From Parasponia andersonii (taxonomy: Eukaryota > Streptophyta > Magnoliopsida > Rosales > Cannabaceae): a stretch of DNA of 64,000 nt. Shown here in pieces: positions 35,699-47,600 of the stretch. The stretch covers positions 7,519 through 71,518 of the forward strand of contig JXTB01000574.1 of assembly GCA_002914805.1 (NCBI GenBank), read 5' to 3'. Made by a program: the position numbers and the translations under genes. Numbering within the stretch: position 1 is the first letter of the stretch; each line of letters starts with the position of its first letter. The notes under the pieces were generated by a model. The model did not search any database. It saw only the letters and a list, made by a program, of their open reading frames with translations, and was not told the DNA's origin.

Positions 35699-35879
35699 GT
35701 CAAAGTCAACGGTCAAAGTCAACGCTCGGTCAACGGTCAACGGTCAACGTCGGTCAACAATTGGTCAATGCTCTGACGACTTAGTCAACGGTGCGGTCAA
35801 ACGGATCTGATTGCTTGGTCAACGGCTCTGATGGCTCGGCTCTGATGGCTTGGTCAACAGCTCTGACGGCTCGGTCAAA
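35699..35879 (-). promoter_or_regulatory. Cluster of 14 W-box-like motifs
   Basis: On the minus strand TTGAC followed by C or T occurs 14 times in 181 bp (seen as GTCAA preceded by G or A on the plus strand). It is in the untranslated leader of the copia element, between primer site and gag. TTGACY is the core bound by WRKY stress regulators. Whether it acts as an enhancer or is only a tandem repeat is not shown by sequence. Confidence 0.6.
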
Positions 35880-36148
35880 TGACTCTGACTCGGCTCAACT
35901 CAGTGAGTTGACTCAGTTTGTGGTAGCAAACTTCTGACGACTCATTCTGACTCGTTCAGACCCCGATTGGGCTGATTCTTATGGCAGTATGTTCGTCTCG
36001 TCGAGCTCTTCGATTTGATATGTAATAGTAGTATGTTTGGAACAAATGGATAATACTCTCAATCTCAAGAATTCTTTTCTGATGTAGAAGATCAGTCAAA
36101 GCTGCAACCACAGAGCATACTTAGAATTTCAAGAGAACTCACAACCTT

Positions 36149-36160
36149 GCTCTGATACCA
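36149..36160 (-). other. Primer binding site of copia element 1
   Basis: Minus-strand TGGTATCAGAGC, the usual initiator-Met tRNA primer site of plant copia elements, 3 bases from the 5' LTR. Confidence 0.92.
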
Positions 36161-36163
36161 CTT

Positions 36164-36593
36164 TGTTGGAAAGTAAAAAAAACTTTATTATTCACTCAAA
36201 TACTTTTACAAGAGAAAATTCTCAACTTCACTCTTCAAGCTCACTCACTCACTCACTAGAAGCTATGCTTCTTTCTCTCTTCTCTTTACTCTTAGAAGCT
36301 TTGCTTCTTACTTGATGCTTAGAACTCAAATTGGGAGGGGTATTTATACTACATGAGAAACAATGAGAACCACACAAATAAATAATTACAAAAATCCTTA
36401 AACCACACATATTTTCTTCTACACACTTCTAATTCACATGTAAAAAGCTAATATCTACCTAACACTAGAAGATTCTAGGTGGAAGGCTTCTTTAATTTGG
36501 ACTTGGGCTTTTTCTTTTGTGAGTTTTGCACTTGACCTAACTCCAACTTATTGGGCCTCATATTGATGGGCTTAAACAAATTTATTTTCAACA
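36164..36593 (-). repeat. 5' LTR of copia element 1
   Basis: 430 bp. TATAAATA at 36341-36348 (minus strand) is the likely promoter of the element RNA. Confidence 0.95.
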
Positions 36594-36598
36594 ATAAG

Positions 36599-39500
36599 TT
36601 GTTTTTCTTATATTTGATTCATATCATACCGTCGAACAAATACCGTTCTTGTTTCTAAATTCCTTCTATTAAATATGTGATTTGCACATTCAATCAAATT
36701 GTGCGATCTCTTTTAGAAATTGGGTAATTTTATAATAAACGAATATGATGCTTTGTATGATTTGATGGTATAGTTATCTTTATACTTTTTACACAAAACG
36801 TCTCTTTGATTAATAAAAATAGAAAATTAAACAAAGTGTTTCATTATTTTACACATATCTATTGTTATATTTGCATATAATTTTTATTTAAAAAAATTCC
36901 CATAATTAATATTTATCCAAGTATGTAATGAGTATGTGTATTTTAGTTTTTATCACATAATTAAAGAAATTCATTATATTTGTTTGCAGTTGACATGTTA
37001 TTTCTCTTAAGTGTATATTCGTACATTCTTGCATGAGTATTGTGTTTATTTTTACAGTTTTTCGAATGATTTTATTAAGCTATTACAAAAATATGTCATT
37101 TATATTCAAGACTCTATATTCCGGATTAAGTATTTCTTCATGTAAATATATATATGCTGACAATTTTGAAAAATCGTTACAGCTTATAGGAAATGCATTT
37201 AATGATTCCAAACTTATAGAAAGATTTAATGTTTAACTCATGATGAATTTCTTATTCCTGTTTATAGCTTTCGAATTATTGAAAAAATGCATGTGTGATG
37301 CCCGATTTATTCATAATTTTTGGCGTGATTGTCATAAAAAAAATATTTTATTTACTTTTTCCTGATTTTTTTTTTAATGATTGTTTAGGTAATAATTGCT
37401 TTATAGTTGTTTTTTGTCTAGTTAAGCTCTACTTTTCAAAATAAATAAATAAATAAATAAGTACCATGCAAATATGACCACATGATTTGGCTACAAGTTG
37501 ATTTGGTTTTGCTGTGATGGTATTATTTTATATTTTAAGTTGAATATGTGATCAAAGAAATTTTTGATTAAGTTGAATTGAATTTTTATCAATAGCTTGC
37601 TCGCATAATTTATAAGTTATGATTCCAATTATTATGGCGCATCACTAAGGATATGTTTGATGTTTTTATTTATTTGTTTGTTTATTTGTTCTTATTTTTA
37701 TATAGAATTATTTATTTTGTATATATTCCTATTTGTTACCGAAATTATATACTGACACTTGACTTTGGAGGCATAAAAGCTTGCTATTAATGAGATGAGA
37801 TTGCTTGTACGTTTGATAATTTTTAATGCTAAACTAGGTACTGTAAACAAGCTAGTTCAAGACTTGGAGACATAATGCAGTGACATGGAAAGCATTGCAA
37901 GGAGAATATCTATGGTATTCCCTAACTTGAAGTAAATAGATACTTAGTTCCACATTGGCACTAGCCACTTATAATTCTTTGACCTGGAGTATGTGAATAC
38001 AAAAGAAAATCGCTATTTTATATGGAGTCAACTCGTTGAGTCATAATCAATTTTGTGTGTTCTATGTATACTTTAATATCGTTGCATGAAAAAGTATGAG
38101 AGTAAGGACAGGTCAAATAACATTCTTTACTCCTCTAATACTAGTAAACTTGCACTAAGGAGTAGGGGGATAATGGGGTAATAATAAAAAGACTAAAGAA
38201 AAGAAAAGTAACAAAATTTTTAAAAAATTATAACAAAAGTTTATCATATTGTAGGAAACATCTGCAGTTTCAATTAAATGTCAATTTCCCAGAGTTTCGT
38301 CAAGCTCTCAAAAAGACAAGTATTCTAATAGCAATAGTTATTTATATATTTTAATGAGGAATTATTACTTGATTAAAGCATTTAAATTATTTGTTTGAAA
38401 TAACTAGTTGATTTATTGCTGTAAATGAAATTTTACATTGAGTAAATGATTGATTCGACTGTTTGGTTTGAATCTTTGGAATTATTTGAAGTGTAAAATC
38501 TTTTGGCTAGATTGTTTTAAGTAGTATTTTATTTGAATTGTTTGTCTGTTTGGTTTATTGAATTGAAATATTTGACTCCATTGCTCGATTATTTGGATTG
38601 ATTGGCTTGAATAACTGGCTGGATGGATTATTTGACTTAAATATTTGAAGTTGTTTGATGTATGAAACCTTTTGGTTCGATTGCCCTATTTTGATTAGTT
38701 TGTTTTACTTAGTTTGATCAGAGTGACTTGTTTGATATTTGATTGACTTGAATTATTTAGATTGATTAGAATGATCTGTTTGGTATTAATTAACTTAAAT
38801 TTTGTTACTTATTTGGATTGACTCGTTTGATATTTAATCGGCTTAAATTGCTTAGCTTATTTGTTTTGTGATAATTTTCTATTAGAATGATTTGCTTTAT
38901 GTTGACTTGTTTGGATTAATTGATTTGGATTGATTGTAATGATTGATTTTATTTGTACTTGAATTGATAAACTTGGATTGTCTGTGCATAGTTTATTTTG
39001 AGGATTACCTGGTATAATTGAATTAGATAGTTTGATTTGTATTGTTTGATGTGTTTGAACCATTTAGATTACTCAAAAGATTACTTGAATTTTTGACTCA
39101 TTTGAATTGGTTGAGTAATTGATATGTTTGATTTTATTAATATCAATACATTTAATGTCCTCATATATTTTTATTTTATTGTTTATTCCTAGATAAAGTA
39201 CTTATATCAAAGTATAGATGTAGAGCAACAGATATGATTTTACTTCTGCACCTTAAAAGATTTCTATACCATAAAGTTTCATCTTCGTTCAATTATTGTT
39301 CATGAATTTGTTATATATAATCTATTTACCTATTTGATCGATGAGAATAAGTCAGTTAATTATAAACATAGATTATGTGTGCATTTTATATGCTTGAAAA
39401 TCAATACTTGAGCCTATGATTTAAATTCCCCTCACTAAGCCTAGTAAGGTGCAGTCTTCCTCGTGGATAGATTAGTTTATTCCTGTGTAGAATTTCAAAT

Positions 39501-40128
39501 ACTTGATCCATCCATGAGTCGATCCTCTCGTACATATGTGTTGTGAGAGTCGTATACCCCTTCATTATATATGTGGAAGGGTGCAAATTCCTTGCTAGTA
39601 AGTTAGCTAATTCTAATGAAGACTATCGAATGCTTGACTCATCTAGCGAGCCAATTCTTTTGGGCATACATACTCTAGAGAGCCATGCCCCTAACTAACC
39701 AAGTATTAGAAAGGTGCAGGAGTCCTTACGCGTGGACTGGCTACTATTTGACGAAGAATTCCATATGCCATATTCTCTGTCGAGTCGATTTTTTTGGACA
39801 TACATGTCTTAAGAACCATACGTCCTTAGTCAAACACGATTTGGCTAGGTATAGATTCTTTCCGAATGTTTCATATTTAGTAAAATGTAGCCCTATTCTG
39901 ACGAGCCAATTTCTACTTAATGACTGCTTTTATCTTTTATATAAAAATTCATGGTATGTGATTATTTGACTACTTAATATAATTATCCACGCTTATCTGA
40001 AAAGCTTATGTGAATACATATCACTTATATAATATAAAGAATTGCAGGAAAGCATGGAGGTAAAAGAAAGTCTTTTGTATCTACTCCTCTAGTCCGAGTA
40101 AACTCGCATCAAGGAGTTGGGGATTGAT
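36599..40128 (+). other. Interior of the noncoding LTR element
   Basis: No protein domain in six frames. At 38400-39120 the DNA is a degenerate array of TTGATTTG/TTGAATT-like words about 20 bp apart. At about 39460-39960 there are at least three worn copies of a roughly 130-bp unit (anchors: GAGTCGAT/GAGCCAATT, then GGxCATACAT, then CCATxCCCCT/CCATACGTCC). Near 38125-38180 a patch repeats the sequence just before the 3' LTR (40075-40128), including a purine tract. Confidence 0.55.
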
Positions 40129-40624
40129 TGTTATGGTCAGAATTCGTCAATTCTATTTTAGCTGGCCACGTGATATTCTATTATTTATAGAAGGTATGAA
40201 TATATTTTTTGAAAAGGATAATTATTGGATATTGAAGGTATCTATAAGATAAAATCAGGTAAGTATCTAAATTAATACCTAAAATTCAACTAAATATCCC
40301 ATTTTGACTAGATTATCCAAAAAATAATTATGATTAATTATTAATTATTTAGAGAGTTTCTTATTTATAAAATACATCTCATTTTCTTATAAATACGTAG
40401 TCTTCTTCTTCATTTTACGTCTTCTTTTTTCTTTTCTATTCTTTCTACATATGATCTCTACTAAATTTTTGCTCTTTTATAGTAAATCAAAACTTTGATC
40501 CTTACCAAGAGTATGTAGACAGCTTTCAGAAGCACAATCTAAAAAAATTAACCTATTTTTTCTAGATACAGAATTACAAGTGATCATAGAGGAATAAATT
40601 CAATTTTAGAATTTGTCATCTATA
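40129..40624 (+). repeat. 3' LTR of the noncoding element
   Basis: 496 bp, starts TGTTATGG, ends CTATA (CA has become TA). Relative to the 5' LTR it holds extra sequence around 40440-40600. Confidence 0.78.
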
Positions 40625-40805
40625 CAAACTTAACCACATGGTAAATGAGATTTCTTTTTCCTTTTTTTTATTTATTAAATTATTTTTGAGAGAGAGAATT
40701 TATGATTGCTAACTATTGCTAGTAGTGCCTTGCCTTTCGGAATAAAACCTATATGTCCTCCTCTTTTTTCGTGCAATCCTATGCGTGAATAAATATCGAT
40801 AAAAA
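40625..40805 (-). repeat. Noncoding repeat, copy B, left half
   Basis: Reverse complement of about 17925-18170 (shared GGATTGCACGAAAAAAG and GAAAGGCAA patches). Begins with the second copy of the CAAAC target duplication. Confidence 0.72.
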
Positions 40806-41404
40806 AGTTCAAGAAAACAATATAAGAGAATTCTACAATTGGGAGACAAAATTCTTCCCTAACATTAGGAACAAAATAGAAAACTAAACAAAGCCGTTGG
40901 ATTTAATTAACGGTGCAAAAGAAGGCTGCAATCGAGGGGTAAGGGGAAAAAAATAAAATAAATAAATAAACGCTTTCTCTGTTTCGTATGCTCCTGTCCT
41001 ATCATCGCTATTTTGCAATTTTTTCTCCATAATGTTTTGGGTTTTATTTTTTAATGGTTTACCCTCATTCATGTGAAAAACAGAAGGAAAATCGGAGGTT
41101 AACATTTATATTTTTTTTTCTAAAATTAAAAAGGTAAAATAGAGAAAATTCAAACTGAAAAACCGAGAGAATGCCGAATTACAATATCAAATAAAAGAAA
41201 AATAAATAAATAAAAGAAACCACTAGCAAATAAAAAACAAACAGAATAAACCCATGGATATATATCTTGAAACAAATTACAATATCCTGAATTAGATCAA
41301 AATCTCTCCTAAATCAAAGGTAGTAGCACAAACTCCAAAACTAAAAGCAGTCATTTAAAAAAAAAAAAAAAAAAAAAAATCTCACTGGAAAAAAGAGAGG
41401 CCTC
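40806..41404. other. Downstream region of the split RING-H2 gene
   Basis: AT-rich, with an A-run at 41358-41379. It is the 3' flank of the minus-strand RING gene that ends at 41405. No gene seen. Confidence 0.5.
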
Positions 41405-41780
41405 CTACTCACGTCCGTCCTCCAGCGGCGGCATCTCCTGCTCGTCCTCCTCCAGATCCGCCATATCATCGTCGCTCAAAGTCCAGAGACGAATTCGAGC
41501 CAAATCCAAAGGGAGTATTGGATTGCTCAGCCGGTGAGTTGGACAGAGAGGGCAATTTGGAGCCGAATCGAAAAGAAATTTTTTTCAAAGCAATATTGCG
41601 TGTGGAGCGCACGGAAACAACGAGAAGATATCCTCAAGACATCGTTCTCTCTAAACACCTCTCTACAGGCTAGGCAGAAATCGCGATTCGGAGTACGGAG
41701 TTGACCGAGGCCAGCGCAAGAGATCACCAGAGGAACGAGTACTTGAAGAATCTCTGGAGGTGGAAAAGCCCTGTTGGCTT
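41405..41780 (-). pseudogene. RING-H2 gene, C-terminal part of split gene
   Basis: Continues on the minus strand from 49130-49280; the two parts flank a copia element and share GGCTT/GGCTA. It holds a Ser/Arg-rich linker, then the first Cys pair CLAC followed by FRENDVLRI, a second part CFRALHTQYC in which the usual first His of the RING-H2 is Arg, and CPLC in a shifted frame. The C-terminus is acidic (SDDDMADLEEDEQEMPPLED), ending at TAG 41405-41407. At least two frameshifts are needed, near the first Cys pair and before CPLC. Joined length would be about 174 codons, close to the RING relic at 23298. Clearly dead. Confidence 0.75.
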
Positions 41781-44520
41781 CGTCGGGAGATCGACTTTAC
41801 ATATATGATAACACACAGCTAAATAACGTATAGACCAAATTTGGGTAAAATGAATAAAATAAAACACACAGATAAAGTTGTGAAGAATTTTATTATGAAA
41901 AGGAGATTACAACTCATTTCTCTTTAAATACTAGGAGAGAACAAATGAACTCTCTCTTGAAATAGGAGAAAATACTCTCTAAACAATTTTGGAGAAAATA
42001 AGTGAGACACTAAGAGGAATTCTTAAGTTTGAATTGTCACGACCTAAAATTTTTTACTAATTTTGAGTGTAAATTAATATAAATAAAGAATTTTACAAAA
42101 TTCGGAGAGAACCCAGTACTTGAATATTTCATTTTAGTCCTTGACTCATTAGAAATTCTATAAAAAGGGAACGCATCTTTAGTTTAATTTATTAAGAGAG
42201 ATAGGCTAATTAAAATTTGATGAAACATAGTTAATTTGTACGAAAACTTGATTTAATAAAAACTTTAGCATTGATTAAAATAAAGTTCGTAAATCTTGAG
42301 TCAGAAAGTCCAAAAATTGATTTACAGAATTAATCAAAATTTCCAAGCACTTAAAACTTTAAAAATATGCTCATTGGGAACTATAGGGTCCTATATATAT
42401 ATATATATATACCAAATCCTCAAATAGTAGTAAATACAACCTCATACATTTACTTAATAGCCTCAATGAACTCGGCTAAACAGTTAGACATGGAGAAAGA
42501 GTGAGACAAAGAAAAGTACCAACCCAAGGAGGAATAAGACCACGAGCCTAAGCCAAGTGACTTACCTAGTCATCGATACAACTGACTCAAATGAGTGATC
42601 ACCTGAAAGGGGGGGAAAAAGAGAAGGGGTGAGCTCAAAAGCTCAGTAAAAAAGCTATTACCTCAATTAAAACCTTTTTAGTGATGGAAACCCCCTGCAT
42701 AGTTAGTTTAATCAAAAATAACTTTATAAAATCATATGTACATATATTTATAAAATATCCACAATTGAGAGTCCATATGCACTTACATATATATAGAGAT
42801 ACGGAAAACATAATATCCTAAAACTAATCAGTCCACAAATACATGACACAAATCCACCTATACCTATAAGTTCACCACCTCTCATCAATGGAAACCAGAG
42901 TGTTGGCACTAAGTGTGCCATATAGCCTGCCTGATACCTAACCCATAACCGAAGGGGACACCCGTGTGTCGCCTACCAAACTGGAAGGGCAACCGCATTG
43001 CTTACGCTTGTCAAATGGGGAGATAATCAGAAGAAATACCCCGCGCAGGTTCACAAACTCTCACGTCGGTGGGGCCGCAGTGCCACACTGTAAAAATCCC
43101 ACGATGCTAACTTGGGACTCATATGTGATCCTATGACACCTGTACTCTGAACTGATATGTAAAAGTAGCCATGCAGTAAATTAAGTTCAAATGATGCTCT
43201 GGTTTTTAATAAAATAATTCATTAAATTTTGTAGAAAAATGGGCAGTATAATGGCCCTATTTTAACATACCCAAAAATAACCTGCACTCAGAAAATTCCC
43301 AGAACAATTCAATATATAAATCATACCATTCAATTCCATCATAGATATTTAAAAGTTCTTAAATCACATTTGTTCTCATATGTTGCAGAAAATAAGTTTT
43401 ATTCAAAAAGACATAAAAGAGAGGTAATTAAATCCCTACCTCACTAGAATAGCGATACCACGCTATTGGATATTCAAGGTGCCGTTGGATGATCACTCGG
43501 AGGGTCAAGAATTAATCCTATGCCCTCGATCGTCCTCTTGCGAAAAGCCAACTTCTCATCGAAGCTTCAATTCCACAAATGGACCTCTTCACTGAATTCC
43601 TAGCACCCAAAATAGCTAGGTTAGACATATGACTTGTCCAATTTGGGTCCGGGTCCACACCGGACTGGTGGCATGCAAAACGAGACAAAATCTCAACCGT
43701 CCGATCTCGATTTTTATGCCGATCACCAAACGACACAATATATATATCAAACTTCTCCATTTTCCGAGTACATTCCAAAAATGACAACAAAAACGAAATC
43801 TAACAGTTGCATAAAAATCTAAAATTCAAAAATCAAAATATCCTAAAATGACAACTTTCAATATGGGCAAAATGGGATCGTGAAATATATATCTTGACGA
43901 TCCTTGCGGCGATACGAACCCAACGGGACTAGTTAGAGGTCGAATGGACGCCGGAATCTTCGTCGGCGACGAAAAAAACGAAGCGGCTGTTTCTCCTCCT
44001 CCACTGATGGCGGGCGGCTCCGGCGCCCTGCAGCTAGCCGGCATTGGTTCGTGGTGGCCTGAGGGAGCTCTGCCGGTGGTATGCTCAGCCGGACGATGGC
44101 TAGCGGCAGCTCGGCGGCTTCCTGCGTTCCTTCGGCTGAGAGAATGAGAGAGACGAAGGAAAGAGAGAGTGAATCGGGGGGAGACGAGAGGGAGAGAGAA
44201 AAAGAGTGATATATATATTTAATCAGTTTTTTTTAAAGATGGTCAAATGACCATTAGACCCCTAAAAAAATTAGGTTCTTACATGAATTCTCTATTAGAA
44301 AGGAAGAGGATTTAGAATGAGATGCAAAACAAGTGATGAAGCCCTCTGATTTATAGAACTTGAAAGGTTGTGTGAATACCATCTTTTACTATTGCTATTA
44401 CGGCTGCTCTTTTCACTATTACTATTTCAGCAACTTTTTTTACTATTCCTATTACAGCTGCCCTTTTTGCTTTTCCTATTGCGGCTAGTTGGTGAGCTGC
44501 AATTATTGATTTATTCAATA
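41781..44520 (-). repeat. 3' LTR of copia element 2, interrupted
   Basis: Outer parts 41781-42034 and 44289-44520 align with 48677-49129. The middle is a foreign solo LTR. The LTR begins CGTCGG where the partner has TGTTAG, i.e. its terminal TG has mutated. Confidence 0.85.
42035..44283 (-). mobile_element. Solo LTR, gypsy-type, copy 1
   Basis: 2,249 bp flanked by TGAAT at 42030-42034 and 44284-44288. Read on the minus strand it starts TGTAAGAACC and ends GGTCGTGACA. It shares with the solo LTR at 56216 an ordered set of patches: ACTGAGC...GCTCACC, a polypyrimidine tract, TTTCAGGTG, and a TAGGCGACAC...GGTGTCCC block. There is no primer site, gag or pol, so it is a solo LTR left by recombination between the two ends of a full element. 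GC-rich frames around 43900-44150 are part of the LTR, not a gene. Confidence 0.82.
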
Positions 44521-44609
44521 TTCTCCCACTTGAAGACTTGATTTTAATCATGTCTTCACACTTGATAAATCTCTCTTTTCTTCCATTGTCAATTCTTCAT
44601 GCTGCTTAT

Positions 44610-47600
44610 ACTTCTGCTAGGCCATATAAGGATCTATACCATTGGAACTTGTTAGTGTTGATTGGTTTGGTTAAAGTATCTGCTAGGTTCTTCTTTGTGT
44701 AAATCTTCTTCATGTCCACACTTCCATCTTCTACTACTTCTCGAACAAAATGATATTGAACACCAATATGCTTTATCCTGGAATGAAAGGCTAGATTTCT
44801 TGCAATGTGTAAGGCACTCTGACTATCACAAAATAGAGGAATCTTTTCTTGTTTATGCCCGAGCTCCTCTAAAATCCTTTGAATCTAAATAGCCTATTTA
44901 CAAGCTTGTGTAGCCACCATGTATTCTACCTATTGCAGATAAAGCCACAACATGTTGTAGTTTCGAAACCCAGCTTACAGCTCCTTCTGTAAGAGTAAAC
45001 ATATAGCCTATAGTAGATTTTCGTTTGTCAAGATCACCTATAAAATCTGAATCAACATATCATTTGACAGTAAATTCCGATCCTCTGTAACATAATGCAG
45101 CATCTGAAGTTCCTTTTATATATCTCAGAATTCTTTTCACAGCATTCCAATGCTCTCCACCAGGATTCACCATATATCAACTAACTACTCCCACTGCTTG
45201 TGCAATGTCTGGTCTTGTACATATCATAGTGAACATTAGGCTTCCTACTGTTGATGTATATGGTACTCGAGATATCTCCATCCTCTCTGCTTCATTGCTA
45301 GGATACATCCCGGAGGATAACTTGAAGTTAACAGGAAGTGGAGTAGAAATCGACTTACAATCTTGCATACTGAAGCATCGTAAGATTTTCTTCAAAAAAT
45401 TCTTCTGAGAAAGCCGAATCTTCATGTTATCTTTGTCTCGGTGAATTTGCATCCCTAGAATCTTGTTTGCTAGTCCCAAGTCCTTCATATCAAATTCCCT
45501 AGCAAACTGTGCCTTCAATTCTTGGATTCTGCCTTTGTTGGGGCCCACTACCAATATGTCATCTATGTACAATAATAAGATAATGAAGTCACTATCTTCA
45601 TCAAACCTCCTAAAGTATATGCAGTGGTCTGAACTCAGTCTATTATACCCAAGGCTTATGATGAAGGAATCAAATCTCTTATACCAATACCTCAGCGCCT
45701 GTTTGAGACCGTATAGAGATTTGTTCAACCTGCAAACCAAGTTCTCTTTGCCTGTTTCAGCAAAATCTTCTGGTTGGAGCATATAAATCTCTTCTTCAAG
45801 TTCTCCATGAAGAAAAGCAGTTTTCACATCTAGCTGCTCTAGAAATAGGTTAAATGTAGCACATATCGCCAGAACCCCTCTAACTATTGTCAGTCGAACT
45901 ACAGGTGAAAATATCTCATTGAAGTCAATACCTTCTTTCTGAGCGTATCTTTTTACCATTAATCTTGCACGATACCGCTCCACTTGATCATTGCTATCAC
46001 GCTTGATCTTGTAGACCCATTTGTTGCCAATAGCCTTCCTTCTTTATGATAGCGAAACATGATCTCATGTTTTGTTCTTGTGAAGGGTTTCAATCTCTTC
46101 CTGCATTGCTGTCATCTATAGGGATACATCCGGGCTTTTGGTAGCCTCATGGAAAGTTGTTGGCTCTCCATCCTCTGTTAGAAGACAGTATGCAATATTG
46201 GTCTCAGTGATATAATCCGAGTGCCATGCCAGTGTTCTTCTTTCACGAGTTGACCGACGAATTTCAGAAGCCTCTTCCTCGATTGGTTCTTCTATTTCGT
46301 GCTCTTGTGCTACTTCAGAAAAAATCTGAATCTTCAGTATTCTTTTCTACCTGAACTGTAGTAGTTTCTGGTTTGCTATCGTCTCCTTTCTCTTACAGTT
46401 TATTCTCTGCAATTATCACAACTCTACTGATGACAACCTTATGGGTGGTAGGATCCTATAAGCGATATCCCTTGACTTCATCAGCATATCCCAAGAGTAA
46501 ACACCGTCTGGACTTTGAATCCAGTTTTGTGATTTTTTGAGCGTTGTACATCATGTACACAGGACATCCAAATATATATAAGCGAGAATAATCAGCTGGC
46601 TTACCAGTCCATATCTCCATCGGTGTCTTCAGATCAATCGCTGTTGATGGAGACCGATTGATCACATAACAAGCGATTTTGACTGCTTCTGCTCAGAATG
46701 TCTTGGGTAGACCTGCAGCTTTCAACATTGCTCTTGTTCTTTCCAACAAGGTTCTATTCATCCGCTCTGCCACTCTATTTTGTTGAGGAATGTACGCCAC
46801 TGTGAACTGCGTTTTGATACCTTCTTGTTGACAGAAGTTAACAAATATATCGCTTGTATATTCTCCTCAATTGTTCGTCCTTAAACACTTGATCTTTTCT
46901 CTAGATTCAAGCTCTATCTGTGCTTTGAATATTTTGAAGACTGAAAACACCACTGCTTTCCTCTTGATAGGATACACCCAACATCTCTTGGAGTGATCAT
47001 CAATAAAAGATACAAAGTATCTAGCTTCTCTTAGGGACATTACAAATGCTTGCCAAACATCAGAGTGACCAAGTCTAGAACTTTTTTCCTTCTAGAACTA
47101 GATGTGCTAAACTTTAATCTATGTTGCTTGCTTGTGACACAATGCTCACAAAAGGGTAAAGATATCTTTGTGAGACTAGGAAGCAACCTCCGTTCAAAGA
47201 GAATCTTCAAGCCTCGTTCTGACATATGGCTAAGCTTACGATGCCACATCATCGTTGATTATTCTCCGAAATTTGTTGAAGTAACCGATGCCTCCGCTTC
47301 CATCAGTGTATCTCTTTTAAGCATGTATAGATTCACTGCGATTTTCTCTGCCTTCATTACTACAAGTGCGCCCTTCATAATCTTCATGATCCCATTCTCG
47401 ATATGAGTTTTGCAACCAAGGTTATTTAATTATCCCAAAGACAATAGATTTTTCTTCAGGCCCTTCACATGTCGCACCTCTTGAATAGTACGAATAGTAT
47501 CATCGTATATCTTTATCTTGATAGTACTAATTCCAGCGATCTCTAAGGTATGATCGTTACTCATGAATACAGATCCTCTAGAGACAGGTTCATGTGTGTG

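Larger units (their letters stand above)
31102..36593 (-). mobile_element. Ty1/copia retrotransposon, nearly intact
   Basis: LTRs at 31102-31523 (422 bp) and 36164-36593 (430 bp), both TGTTG...CAACA, with ATAAG target duplications at 31097-31101 and 36594-36598. Primer site, gag, protease, integrase, RT, RNase H and polypurine tract are in copia order on the minus strand. The LTRs differ by about 8 substitutions plus one 8-bp ACTC-repeat indel (about 2%), so it is young. It sits about 90 bp inside the older noncoding element. Confidence 0.96.
30588..40624 (+). mobile_element. Old LTR retroelement without coding capacity (LARD-like)
   Basis: 5' LTR 30588-30996 and 3' LTR 40129-40624. The primer site TGGCGCCCACC is at 31000 and a purine tract (AAGGAGTTGGGGATTGA) precedes the 3' LTR. 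The target duplication CAAAC is at 30583-30587 and 40625-40629. After removing the nested copia element, about 4.5 kb remains, with 3.6 kb of interior. The interior shows no gag, protease, RT or integrase in any frame, so it would have relied on proteins from other elements. LTRs differ by roughly 12% in the part I aligned, and the 3' LTR has about 90 extra bases. The paralogous empty site at 18170 confirms the insertion. Confidence 0.8.

Noticed and set aside
43518-44147. GC-rich open frames on both strands, suggestive of a host exon
   Set aside because: They sit wholly inside a solo LTR with verified borders; composition is that of its U3/R region.
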